A stretch of 64,000 nucleotides of DNA, taken from an uncultured Clostridia bacterium (GTDB lineage: Bacteria; Bacillota; Clostridia; Lachnospirales; Anaerotignaceae). The position numbers and the translations under genes were made by a program. Under the pieces are notes generated by a model that worked only from the letters and a program-made list of their open reading frames with translations, was not told the DNA's origin and ran no database searches. Shown here piece by piece: positions 44,050 to 51,366 of the stretch (position 1 is the stretch's first letter; every line of letters begins with the position of its first letter). The DNA is taken from the NCBI GenBank assembly GCA_902477755.1, contig CABSIK010000003.1:124001-188000 (forward strand), in the 5' to 3' direction.

Positions 44050-44323
44050 GATTTTCTTCTCCTTCCAGCTGTGCCAACAGGGCTTCATATACGTCCTTGG
44101 GCACAGGCGCCTTAAAGGAGCGTTCCAGACCTTTGGACTTCTGCGCCTTCGCCAGACATTCCGTATTGGGGCAAATATATGCGCCCCGTCCCGGTTTCTT
44201 GCCTGTACGGTCCAAAGAAAATTCGCCTGCATCGTTGCGCACGATGCGGATCAATTCCCGTTTGTCCTTCATTTCCTGACAGCCGGTACATTTTCTGAGG
44301 GGGACTTTCCGTTGTTTCATCAT
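44042..44323 (-). CDS. YlxR-family RNA-binding protein
   Basis: A 93-residue DUF448 protein with the signature RKCTGCQEMKDKRELIRIVR and GRGAYICPNTECLAKA. Thought to bind RNA or act as a nucleoid-associated regulator; its Cys residues may bind metal. Between nusA and ylxQ. RBS GAGGAGG. Confidence 0.94.
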   Translation of the reverse strand: MMKQRKVPLRKCTGCQEMKDKRELIRIVRNDAGEFSLDRTGKKPGRGAYICPNTECLAKAQKSKGLERSFKAPVPKDVYEALLAQLEGEENHA

Positions 44324-44342
44324 GTTGCCGCCTCCTCTATGC

Positions 44343-45524
44343 TTACGCTTCTTCCTGTGTTTCTTCTACAGAAATTCCTTCTTCTGCTGCTGTTTTCACA
44401 GCTTCTGCGGATTCTTCCATGATTTCTGTCATTTCTTCTGCCGCGTCTTCTGTTTCTTCTACAGGATCTTCAGCCAGGAAGTTTGTTTCTCTTGCCTGTG
44501 TTTCGCTCTTGATGTCGATTCTCCAACCTGTCAGTTTTGCAGACAGTCTTGCGTTCTGGCCTTCTTTACCGATGGCCAGAGACAGCTGATGGTCAGGCAC
44601 AACGATTTTTGCGCTCTGTTCTGCTTCGTTGATGGCAACTGCCAGAACTTTGGAAGGGCTCAAAGCCGCTGCGATGAATTCCTTGGGATCTTCGCTCCAG
44701 TTGATCACGTCGATCTTTTCGCCGCCCAGTTCGTTTACGATAACGTTTACACGATAGCCGTTCTGACCAACACATGCGCCCAGAGCGTCCACGTTTTCAT
44801 CTTTGGAGTAAACAGCAATTTTTGTTCTGCTGCCTGCTTCTCTGGCAATGCTCTTGATTTCAACAGTACCGTCATGCACTTCAGGCACTTCCTGTTCAAA
44901 AAGACGTTTTACCAGTTCGGGATGTGTTCTGGAAACATAGATCTGAGGGCCCTTGGGTGTCTGTTTTACTTCCAGCACATATACTTTGATGCGATCCATG
45001 AAATTATACTGTTCGCCGGGAATCTGTTCGTTGGCAGCCAGCACCGCATCAATTTTGCCCATCTGTACGATGATATTTCTTCTTTCTTTTCTCTGTACAA
45101 TAGCGGTCACTACTTCACGTTCTTTTGTGATGTACTGATTGTAGAGGATTTCTCTTTCCGCTTCTCTGAATTTCTGTACAACCACCTGTTTTGCTGTCTG
45201 GGCAGCCACACGGCCGAAGTCTCTGGGTGTTACTTCCAGATCTACAGTGTCACCAATCTGATAGCTGGGGTTCAGGATTCTTGCTGCCATCAGGTCGATT
45301 TCGTTCTGTTCATCCATAACTTCTTCCACAACTTCACGCTGTGCGTAGCAGGCAACATTGCCTGTTTCTCTGTCAATAACAACTTTGATGTTCTGGTTGG
45401 AACCAAAGTTCTTTTTGCAAGCGGAAACCAGAGATGCTTCAATGGCTTCGAAAATGATTTCCTTGTCAATGCCTTTTTCTTTTTCAATCAAATGCAGTGC
45501 TTCGATAAATTCTGCTCTATCCAT
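44343..45524 (-). CDS. nusA: Transcription termination/antitermination factor NusA
   Basis: A 393-residue factor that binds RNA polymerase and modulates pausing and termination. It has the N-terminal polymerase-binding domain (MDRAEFIEALHLIEKEKGID), an S1 domain, and two KH domains (AIGKEGQNARLSAKLTGWRIDI). The C-terminal 55 residues are a strongly acidic Glu-rich tail (EETEDAAEEMTEIMEESAEA) in place of any extra repeats, as usual in Firmicutes. RBS GGAGGG. Confidence 0.96.
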   Translation of the reverse strand: MDRAEFIEALHLIEKEKGIDKEIIFEAIEASLVSACKKNFGSNQNIKVVIDRETGNVACYAQREVVEEVMDEQNEIDLMAARILNPSYQIGDTVDLEVTPRDFGRVAAQTAKQVVVQKFREAEREILYNQYITKEREVVTAIVQRKERRNIIVQMGKIDAVLAANEQIPGEQYNFMDRIKVYVLEVKQTPKGPQIYVSRTHPELVKRLFEQEVPEVHDGTVEIKSIAREAGSRTKIAVYSKDENVDALGACVGQNGYRVNVIVNELGGEKIDVINWSEDPKEFIAAALSPSKVLAVAINEAEQSAKIVVPDHQLSLAIGKEGQNARLSAKLTGWRIDIKSETQARETNFLAEDPVEETEDAAEEMTEIMEESAEAVKTAAEEGISVEETQEEA

Positions 45525-45546
45525 TTTTCCTATTCCTCCCTTATCC

Positions 45547-46011
45547 TCAGAAAATAACAGCTAACCGCACATCAGCGGTATCTTTTTGTACAAATTCGCG
45601 AACAGTGCCGTCCTCTTCTTCCAAAGAAATGACGCCGTTGTTCAATCCCAGCAGTTTGCCCTGAAATTGTTTCTGTCCGTCTACAGCCTTATAGAGCTTT
45701 ACATCAATGATTTCTCCCTGGAATCTGATGAAATCCGCATCCTTTTTCAAAGGACGGTCGATACCGGGAGAGCTTACTTCCAGCACATAAGCCTGCTCGA
45801 TGGGGTCATTTTCATCCAACTTTGCTTCCAGCGCACGGCTGACAGCTTCGCAGTCATCAATGGAAACACCGCCTTCTTTGTCGATATACACACGCAGATA
45901 CCAGTTCGCGCCTTCCTTTACAAATTCCAAATCCACCAGTTCCAGACCTCTTTCTGCCACAATGGGTTCCAAAAGAGGCATTACTTTCTTTTCTGTATTG
46001 CTCTTTGCCAT
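45547..46011 (-). CDS. rimP: Ribosome maturation factor RimP
   Basis: A 154-residue 30S assembly factor, first gene of the nusA-infB operon. Visible are LEPIVAERGLELVDLEFVKEG, the RVYIDKEGGVSIDDCE segment and VSSPGIDRPLKK. The start at 46011 has GAGGTGA upstream; a longer frame from 46065 runs into the leader hairpin. Confidence 0.95.
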   Translation of the reverse strand: MAKSNTEKKVMPLLEPIVAERGLELVDLEFVKEGANWYLRVYIDKEGGVSIDDCEAVSRALEAKLDENDPIEQAYVLEVSSPGIDRPLKKDADFIRFQGEIIDVKLYKAVDGQKQFQGKLLGLNNGVISLEEEDGTVREFVQKDTADVRLAVIF

Positions 46012-46047
46012 TTTTTCACCTCGTATATATTTTTGCCTAAGCAACAA

Positions 46048-46073
46048 CAAAGAGTGGGCTTTCACCCACTCTT
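46048..46073 (-). promoter_or_regulatory. Leader hairpin of the rimP-nusA-infB operon
   Basis: A perfect 10-bp stem AAAGAGTGGG / CCCACTCTTT with a 6-base loop lies 25-50 bases into the predicted transcript, with GTTGTTGC and no T tract after it. It could be an mRNA-stabilising or attenuation element. Confidence 0.5.
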
Positions 46074-46104
46074 TTCTCTGCCATTTCCGCTTGTTACTGT
46101 TGTT

Positions 46105-46133
46105 AGTATACCATTTTTTCGTACCTTATGCAA
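46105..46133 (-). promoter_or_regulatory. Promoter of the rimP-nusA-infB operon
   Basis: Minus-strand TTGCAT (46128-46133), 17 bases, TATACT (46105-46110) with an ATGG extended -10. Confidence 0.7.
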
Positions 46134-46197
46134 GTATTTTTCCTTTTTTTCCCGAAAAATCAAGGAATTTGCCCCTGAGATGAAAAAACATTGTCTA

Positions 46198-46227
46198 TTG
46201 TTTCCACCCCCTTTCCTGTGATATGAT
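46198..46227 (+). promoter_or_regulatory. Promoter of the PLP decarboxylase gene
   Basis: TTGTTT (46198-46203), 18 bases, TATGAT (46222-46227), 24 bases before the start codon. Confidence 0.5.
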
Positions 46228-46250
46228 AGAGGTCAAAGGAGGGTTCATTC

Positions 46251-47444
46251 TTGAAAAGACATGATATTTTCACCATACACGCAGCACCTTTTTACGCTTA
46301 CCGCAAACAGGTGATTCTGCGTCAAGCACAGAAATTGAAACAGGTTTTTCCTGATTTTGAAATATTATATTCCATCAAAACCAATCCATTCTTCCCCATT
46401 TTGCAGACTGTTTCCGAATTCGGTCTGGGCGCCGATGCTGCCTCTGCCAAAGAAGTGGCTGAAAGCCGCCGCGCAGGGATTCCCTCAGAAAAAATCTATT
46501 TTTCCGCACCCGGTAAAACACGGGATGAATTGGAGGATGTTATTGGGCGCTGTCACATCATTGCCGACAGTTTCCATGAACTTGACCTGTGCAACCGTCT
46601 GGCACAGGAAAAACACGCTGTTCTGCCCATTGGCATCCGCATCAATCCGGCTTTTTCCATGGAAGGAACGGAAGGAGGTCCTTCCCAATTCGGCATTGAT
46701 GAAGAACAACTTCTTTCTCCACATGCATTCGATGATTTCCCTGCTCTGCGTCCTACAGGAATCCATGTACATATCCAGTCTCAGGTTCTGGATGTTGACC
46801 AGCTGGTTACCTATTATGCCCATGTGCTGACATTGGCTCTGCGTCTGGAGCATCTTTGGGACACCAAACTTTCTTATATCAATTTCGGCAGCGGGCTAGG
46901 CATCGTCTATGACCCGGATACCCAAGCACCTTTGGATTTAGATGCCCTGCAAAAAAAGGTATCTACGGTTTTTGATGCATTCCGACCTCGCTTGCAGGCA
47001 AAATTCCTGCTGGAAAGCGGACGTTTTCTGGTTGGCGAAAGCGGTGTCTATGTGACAGAAATCATGGACATCAAAATTTCCAGAGGAAAAACATATTATA
47101 TTGTAAAAAATGGTACCAACGGCTTTTTCCGTCCTGTCCTGAAGGAATTGATGACAAAAGACCAGCATATACCGACACCTGCGGAACCTTTTTACACCTG
47201 TTCGAATATCTCACAGGTAACACTGCTGGCTGACCGGGAAGGCACAGAAACCGTAGATATTGTAGGCGGTCTTTGCAGCCGTTATGATCTTCTGGCATCC
47301 AATGTGACACTGCCCAGAGCGGAAGTAGGTGACCGCCTGCTGTTCACAAACGCCGGCAGTTACGGTTATACCCTATCCCCTTTGCTCTTTGGTTCCCAAA
47401 CACCGCCAGACCAACTTTGGCTGGAACACGAAATAGAAATCTAA
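46251..47444 (+). CDS. Fold type III PLP-dependent decarboxylase (LysA/Orn-DAP-Arg decarboxylase family)
   Basis: A 397-residue enzyme with an alanine-racemase-like barrel followed by a beta domain. The PLP Lys43 is in YSIKTNPF. The barrel contains GIRINPAF, the helix HVHIQSQV and the phosphate-site GSGLG, and the C-terminal domain has ESGRFLVGESG and YDIVGGLC-like residues (VDIVGGLCSRYD). The start is TTG with AAGGAGG nine bases upstream. It differs enough from standard LysA that the substrate (diaminopimelate, carboxynorspermidine or another amino acid) is left open. Single gene followed by two hairpin repeats. Confidence 0.85.
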   Translation: MKRHDIFTIHAAPFYAYRKQVILRQAQKLKQVFPDFEILYSIKTNPFFPILQTVSEFGLGADAASAKEVAESRRAGIPSEKIYFSAPGKTRDELEDVIGRCHIIADSFHELDLCNRLAQEKHAVLPIGIRINPAFSMEGTEGGPSQFGIDEEQLLSPHAFDDFPALRPTGIHVHIQSQVLDVDQLVTYYAHVLTLALRLEHLWDTKLSYINFGSGLGIVYDPDTQAPLDLDALQKKVSTVFDAFRPRLQAKFLLESGRFLVGESGVYVTEIMDIKISRGKTYYIVKNGTNGFFRPVLKELMTKDQHIPTPAEPFYTCSNISQVTLLADREGTETVDIVGGLCSRYDLLASNVTLPRAEVGDRLLFTNAGSYGYTLSPLLFGSQTPPDQLWLEHEIEI

Positions 47445-47489
47445 AGAAATGCCGGATTTCTTTCTACACTAAATTTCCTTTCACCTATG

Positions 47490-47580
47490 TTTCATAAAAA
47501 CAAATCTGCCCATTCTAATATAGCCGACATCCTTGAAACAAAAAGGATGCTGGCTATATTTATTTTGCAGGATTTTATCA
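47490..47580 (+). repeat. Dispersed hairpin repeat, copy E
   Basis: The flank TTCATAAAAACAAA, then the hairpin ATAGCCGACATCCTT / AAGGATGCTGGCTAT, then TTTATTTT and GGATTTTATCA. It is the most diverged in its spacer but keeps the same order of blocks. It follows the PLP decarboxylase and is the first of a tandem pair with copy C. Confidence 0.65.
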
Positions 47581-47610
47581 TGTGTGTTTTCTTTAGGGAA
47601 GACTGCTTTC

Positions 47611-47700
47611 GGGGCATCTTCATAAGAAAACAAAGAAAGCCAAAGTCCTTATCATGACAAAGGATTTTGGCTTTCTTATTTTATTAAGATTTTATTTATT
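47611..47700 (+). repeat. Dispersed hairpin repeat, copy C
   Basis: GGGGCATCTTCATAAGAAAA, CAAAGAAAGCCAAAGTCCTT, a short loop, AAGGATTTTGGCTTTC, TTATTTTATTAAGATTTTAT. It is about 80 percent identical by eye to copy B across the whole 85-90 bases. Confidence 0.85.
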
Positions 47701-47754
47701 ATGTTTTCTTAAGGGGAACTTTCTTTCTCTATCTTTTTATTTTCTGATTTGAAC

Positions 47755-47790
47755 AAAAAAGCAGAGAGAATCTTTTAAAATCCTCTCCGC
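47755..47790 (-). terminator. Terminator of the deoC-ABC importer operon
   Basis: Minus-strand stem GCGGAGAG / CTCTCTGC with T6 following. Confidence 0.7.
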
Positions 47791-47845
47791 CTGATTTGCG
47801 TTATACTGTTTTTTGTATTTATGTGGTTGGCCTTACGAATCGTTC

Positions 47846-48574
47846 TTACAGTACTTTGTTCAGGAAATCCTGTGTTCTCTTGTTTTGAGGATTGCCGAAA
47901 ACTTCTTCCGGTGTTCCTTCTTCTACGATATAACCGCCGTCCATAAATACGACACGGTCTGCCACTTCACGGGCGAAGCCCATTTCGTGGGTTACAACCA
48001 CCATGGTCATGCCTTCAGCAGCCAGCTGCTTCATAACTTCCAGTACTTCCCCTACCATTTCAGGGTCCAGAGCGGAAGTAGGTTCGTCAAAAAGCATAAT
48101 GTCTGGTTCCATAGCCAATGCACGGGCAATAGCCACACGCTGCTGCTGACCGCCGGAAAGACTTGCAGGATATACATTTGCTTTTTCCAGCAGACCTACA
48201 CGTTCCAGAAGTCTTTTTGCTTTTTCTTCCGCCTGTTCCTTTGTCATGCGTTTTCTGTCTACAGGAGCCAGCATAATGTTCTGGATAACAGACAGATGAG
48301 GGAACAGATTGAACTGCTGGAATACCATACCGATGTTCTCGCGGATTTTGTTGATATCGGATGTCTTAGCCATCAAATCATAATCATCTACGATGATCAC
48401 ACCGCCAGTGGGTTCTTCCAGTTTATTCAGACAGCGCAGGAAGGTACTTTTACCGGAACCGGAAGGCCCGATGAGGCAAACCACTTCACCTTCTTTGACT
48501 TCCATGTTGATGTCCTTGAGAACCTCCAGACTGCCAAAGTTTTTCTTCAGGTTTTCAACTTTTACCTTAATCAA
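47846..48574 (-). CDS. Polar amino-acid ABC transporter ATP-binding protein
   Basis: A 242-residue ATPase of the GlnQ/HisP type. Walker A GPSGSGKST (about 35-43), Q-loop FQQFNLFPHL, signature LSGGQQQR, Walker B IMLFDEPTSALDP and switch His in VVTHEMGFA. The start is a TTG whose TTGA overlaps the permease stop, with GGAGG upstream. It powers the importer with the two genes upstream. Confidence 0.95.
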   Translation of the reverse strand: MIKVKVENLKKNFGSLEVLKDINMEVKEGEVVCLIGPSGSGKSTFLRCLNKLEEPTGGVIIVDDYDLMAKTSDINKIRENIGMVFQQFNLFPHLSVIQNIMLAPVDRKRMTKEQAEEKAKRLLERVGLLEKANVYPASLSGGQQQRVAIARALAMEPDIMLFDEPTSALDPEMVGEVLEVMKQLAAEGMTMVVVTHEMGFAREVADRVVFMDGGYIVEEGTPEEVFGNPQNKRTQDFLNKVL

Positions 48575-49245
48575 TTTGCCAGCCTCCTCTCAAGCAGTTT
48601 AAACAGTTTTGTCAAAATAACAACCAGTACATAGTACCATACGGCAACAACAGCATAGGTTTCGAAACCGCGGAAGTTACCGGAAACGATCTGGTTACTC
48701 TGACGCATCAATTCTGCTACACCGATAACAGACAGAATGGATGTATCCTTCAGTGTAATAATGAACTGGTTTGTTACAGAAGGAATGACGATACGGAACG
48801 CCTGTGGCAGGATAACTTTACGCATAGCCACGCCATGAGGCAGCCCCAGACTGCGTGCCGCTTCCATCTGACCTTTGTTGATGGCTTTGATACCGCTTCT
48901 GAAGATTTCAGATAAATACGCACCGGCATTGAGCATCAATACGATGATGGACGCGCTGAAAGAAGAAATTCTGAATCCCAGCGCACCAGTGATACCGAAG
49001 TAAATAAACATGGCCTGTACCATCAGAGGTGTACCACGAATGATACTCAGATAGGCACCAGACAGTTTATTTAAGATTTTGACCTTGGAAATAGAGAAGA
49101 AGCAGGAAATCAAACCTACCACAATCCCTAAGATCAAGGAACAGACAGTCATACTTGCCGTCATTTTCAGCCCTTCAAACAATCTGGGGGCGATAGATAC
49201 GGCATAGTTTAAAAAATTAAGTATTGCATTTAAAAACTCACCCAT
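48571..49245 (-). CDS. Polar amino-acid ABC transporter permease
   Basis: A 224-residue membrane permease of the HisM/GlnP type with about five hydrophobic segments, the TM1-leader TVCSLILGIVVGLISCFF, RGTPLMVQAMFIYFG and the coupling-helix EAARSLGLPHGVAMRKVILPQA. Only one permease gene is present, so it probably works as a homodimer. Confidence 0.94.
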   Translation of the reverse strand: MGEFLNAILNFLNYAVSIAPRLFEGLKMTASMTVCSLILGIVVGLISCFFSISKVKILNKLSGAYLSIIRGTPLMVQAMFIYFGITGALGFRISSFSASIIVLMLNAGAYLSEIFRSGIKAINKGQMEAARSLGLPHGVAMRKVILPQAFRIVIPSVTNQFIITLKDTSILSVIGVAELMRQSNQIVSGNFRGFETYAVVAVWYYVLVVILTKLFKLLERRLAN

Positions 49246-49303
49246 AAGGCACTTCTCCCAACTAAATTACAAAAAATTTTTCGGATATTCCTATCCAATG
49301 GCG

Positions 49304-49329
49304 CAAGCCTCGGCAAAAGCCGGGGCTTG
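49304..49329 (-). promoter_or_regulatory. Hairpin between binding-protein and permease genes
   Basis: CAAGCCCCGGC / GCCGAGGCTTG with a TTTT loop and one mismatch; no T tract. It sits 15 bases after the binding-protein stop, where such stems usually stabilise the upstream mRNA so that binding protein is made in excess. Confidence 0.55.
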
Positions 49330-49343
49330 GTCAAAAGCATTCA

Positions 49344-50117
49344 TTATTCCTGAATGTATGTTGCCAGAATTTCGTCATATTTGCCGCTTTCTTTCAGGTT
49401 CGCAAGACCTGCGTTGAACATTTCCAGCAGTTCTGCGTTTTCACCTTTGTTTACAGCGAAACCATAGGAGCTGCCCTGTTCTTTTTCTGTTACCATTTTC
49501 AGACCAACACCCTGTGTGATTGCATAGCCCATTACAGGATAGTCTTCGAAACAAGCAACAGAGTTACCAGCGTTTACATCCATGTACATTGCATTGGAAT
49601 CATCGAATGTTACTGTTGTGAAACCATACTGATCTTTGATTTTTTCTGCAAATGCCTGACCTTCTGTACCAATCTTAACTGCTACTTTCTGACCAGCCAG
49701 ATCTTCATAGCTCTTGATTGTTTCGTTGTCAGCTTTTACACCCATAACAACACCGCTGTCGAAGTAGGGTTCAGAGAAATCAAATTTTTCTTTTCTATCA
49801 TCTGTGATGCTCATACCAGCGATAACGCCGTCAACCTGACCAGCTTCCAGAGCCTGTACTGCTGCGTTGAAGCCCAGAGAGTTGAATTCTACTGTGAAGC
49901 CCTGATCTTCTGCGATTGCGTTCATCAGGTCGATGTCGATACCAACAAAGTCACCTGCGTCTGTTGTGAATTCAAAAGGCGCAAATGTTGTATCTGTACC
50001 GATCACATAAGTTTTTCCGGTTTCGCTTTCTGCGGAATCAGTACCGCCGCAAGCTGCCAAACCAAACACCATTGTCAGTGCCATTGCTGTTGCTGCAAAT
50101 TTCTTGAATAAACTCAT
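49344..50117 (-). CDS. Polar amino-acid ABC transporter substrate-binding lipoprotein
   Basis: A 257-residue SBP_bac_3 protein. Lipobox LAAC (Cys22 region) with a MSLFKKFAATAMALTMVFG signal. The mature protein reads TYVIGTDTTFAPFEF and GFTVEF; GIDIDLMNAIA carries the domain signature, and DDRKEKFDFSEPYFDSG the hinge region. It captures a polar amino acid outside the membrane; which one is not clear. RBS GGGAGG. Confidence 0.95.
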   Translation of the reverse strand: MSLFKKFAATAMALTMVFGLAACGGTDSAESETGKTYVIGTDTTFAPFEFTTDAGDFVGIDIDLMNAIAEDQGFTVEFNSLGFNAAVQALEAGQVDGVIAGMSITDDRKEKFDFSEPYFDSGVVMGVKADNETIKSYEDLAGQKVAVKIGTEGQAFAEKIKDQYGFTTVTFDDSNAMYMDVNAGNSVACFEDYPVMGYAITQGVGLKMVTEKEQGSSYGFAVNKGENAELLEMFNAGLANLKESGKYDEILATYIQE

Positions 50118-50192
50118 TGTAATTCCTCCCTTTTTATCTTCATTGAAACATATTTATGGTATGCCCGTACATCTAAAACGCACCGGCGCATA

Positions 50193-50846
50193 TCAGTCCT
50201 TTTGATCCAGCATAGCCACCAGAGAACTGGTTCCCAGTCGTTCTGCCCCAAGTTCCAGAAATTTCTCCGCGTCCGCAACACTTTTGATGCCGCCTGCCGC
50301 TTTGATTTTGGTACCGGGCTGTACATGCTTGGCAAACAGTTCCACATCCGCAAATGTGGCGCCGCCGCCGGCAAATCCCGTGCTTGTCTTGATGTATTCT
50401 GCCTCGGAACGGCTGACTACATCGCACATACGGATTTTTTCTTCATCTGTCAGCAGACAGGTTTCTACAATCACTTTCAATATCCTGCCCTGACAGGCTT
50501 CTTTCACTGCGTTAATTTCTTCCAGAACCTTCTGGTCTTTTCCATCTTTGACCCAGCCGATATTGATCACCATATCAATTTCATCTGCGCCCTTTGCGAT
50601 GGCATCTTTTGTTTCTGCCACTTTCACCGCTGTGGTCTGATACCCATTGGGAAAACCAATGACTGTACAAACTGCCAAACGACCTTTCAAATATGCCGCC
50701 GCATCCGCTACATAAGAAGGCGGAATACAGACAGAAGCTGTCTTATGGGACAAGCCCTCGTCACAGATCCGCTGGATATCTGCCCATGTGGCACTCTGCT
50801 TCAGCATGGTATGATCTACATGTGAAAGAATGAAATCCTTTTGCAT
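50193..50846 (-). CDS. deoC: Deoxyribose-phosphate aldolase
   Basis: A 217-residue class I aldolase splitting 2-deoxyribose-5-phosphate to acetaldehyde and glyceraldehyde-3-phosphate. The catalytic Lys in ILKVIVETCLL, the Schiff-base Lys in IKTSTGF and the Lys in IKAAGGIKS are all visible. RBS AGAGG. Head of an operon whose other genes encode an amino-acid importer, an odd pairing. Confidence 0.96.
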   Translation of the reverse strand: MQKDFILSHVDHTMLKQSATWADIQRICDEGLSHKTASVCIPPSYVADAAAYLKGRLAVCTVIGFPNGYQTTAVKVAETKDAIAKGADEIDMVINIGWVKDGKDQKVLEEINAVKEACQGRILKVIVETCLLTDEEKIRMCDVVSRSEAEYIKTSTGFAGGGATFADVELFAKHVQPGTKIKAAGGIKSVADAEKFLELGAERLGTSSLVAMLDQKD

Positions 50847-50884
50847 ATATACATCCTCTTTTCATCTGTTATACATACTTAGCC

Positions 50885-50913
50885 ATTATAACACAAAATG
50901 AAACACACAACAA
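50885..50913 (-). promoter_or_regulatory. Promoter of deoC
   Basis: Minus-strand TTGTTG (50908-50913), 17 bases, perfect TATAAT (50885-50890). Confidence 0.7.
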
Positions 50914-51254
50914 TACAGAAAATTTTATCAATTTCCAAAACTTTTTTCTATAGATTCGCGATTATTATTAAAATTTCACATATTTTTAAATCACCTTTGG
51001 TTTTGACCGAAAATTTCATCCTTTTTGCAAAGGCGCAAATGTCAGCACTTTGAAAATCTTAACATTTTGTTGATGCAAAAAATTTATGAATCCGGGCTAT
51101 TTTTTCAAATTTCTCAACACTTTTGCATATAAACGAAAATTCATGAATAAAAATACATTTAATTTTTTCGAAAGTTTTTCTACGCTTTATAAGCCACATC
51201 ATACGAGAATAGATTGGTATTTTTTTTATTTCTTTGAAAATTTCCAATACCATT

Positions 51255-51333
51255 AAAATAAGATAGCCGAAACCCTCTATACCAAAAGGATTCCGGCTAT
51301 TTTTATTTTCTTATGAAGCAGCTTCTAAATGCC
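51255..51333 (-). repeat. Dispersed hairpin repeat, copy D (purine operon terminator)
   Basis: On the minus strand GGGCATTTAGAAGCTGCTTC, ATAAGAAAATAAAA, then ATAGCCGGAATCC / GGGTTTCGGCTAT and CTTATTTTAATGG. It lies 34 bases after the purL stop and is the only terminator-like structure there. Confidence 0.75.
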
Positions 51334-51366
51334 CAATTTACCTTTTTTAAGTATCATTGAAAAGGC

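Larger units (their letters stand above)
50847..51366. other. AT-rich intergenic region without recognised genes
   Basis: The gap between deoC and purL is much richer in A and T than its neighbours. It holds the deoC promoter (50885-50913), an interrupted inverted repeat built on TTTATGAAT / ATTCATGAATAAA near 51090-51150, and hairpin repeat copy D at 51255-51333. A 64-residue open frame at 51059-51253 has no ribosome binding site and is not believed to be a gene. Confidence 0.6.

Noticed and set aside
51059..51253. A 64-codon minus-strand frame in the AT-rich gap
   Set aside because: No ribosome site, Lys/Ile/Phe composition as expected for random AT-rich DNA.
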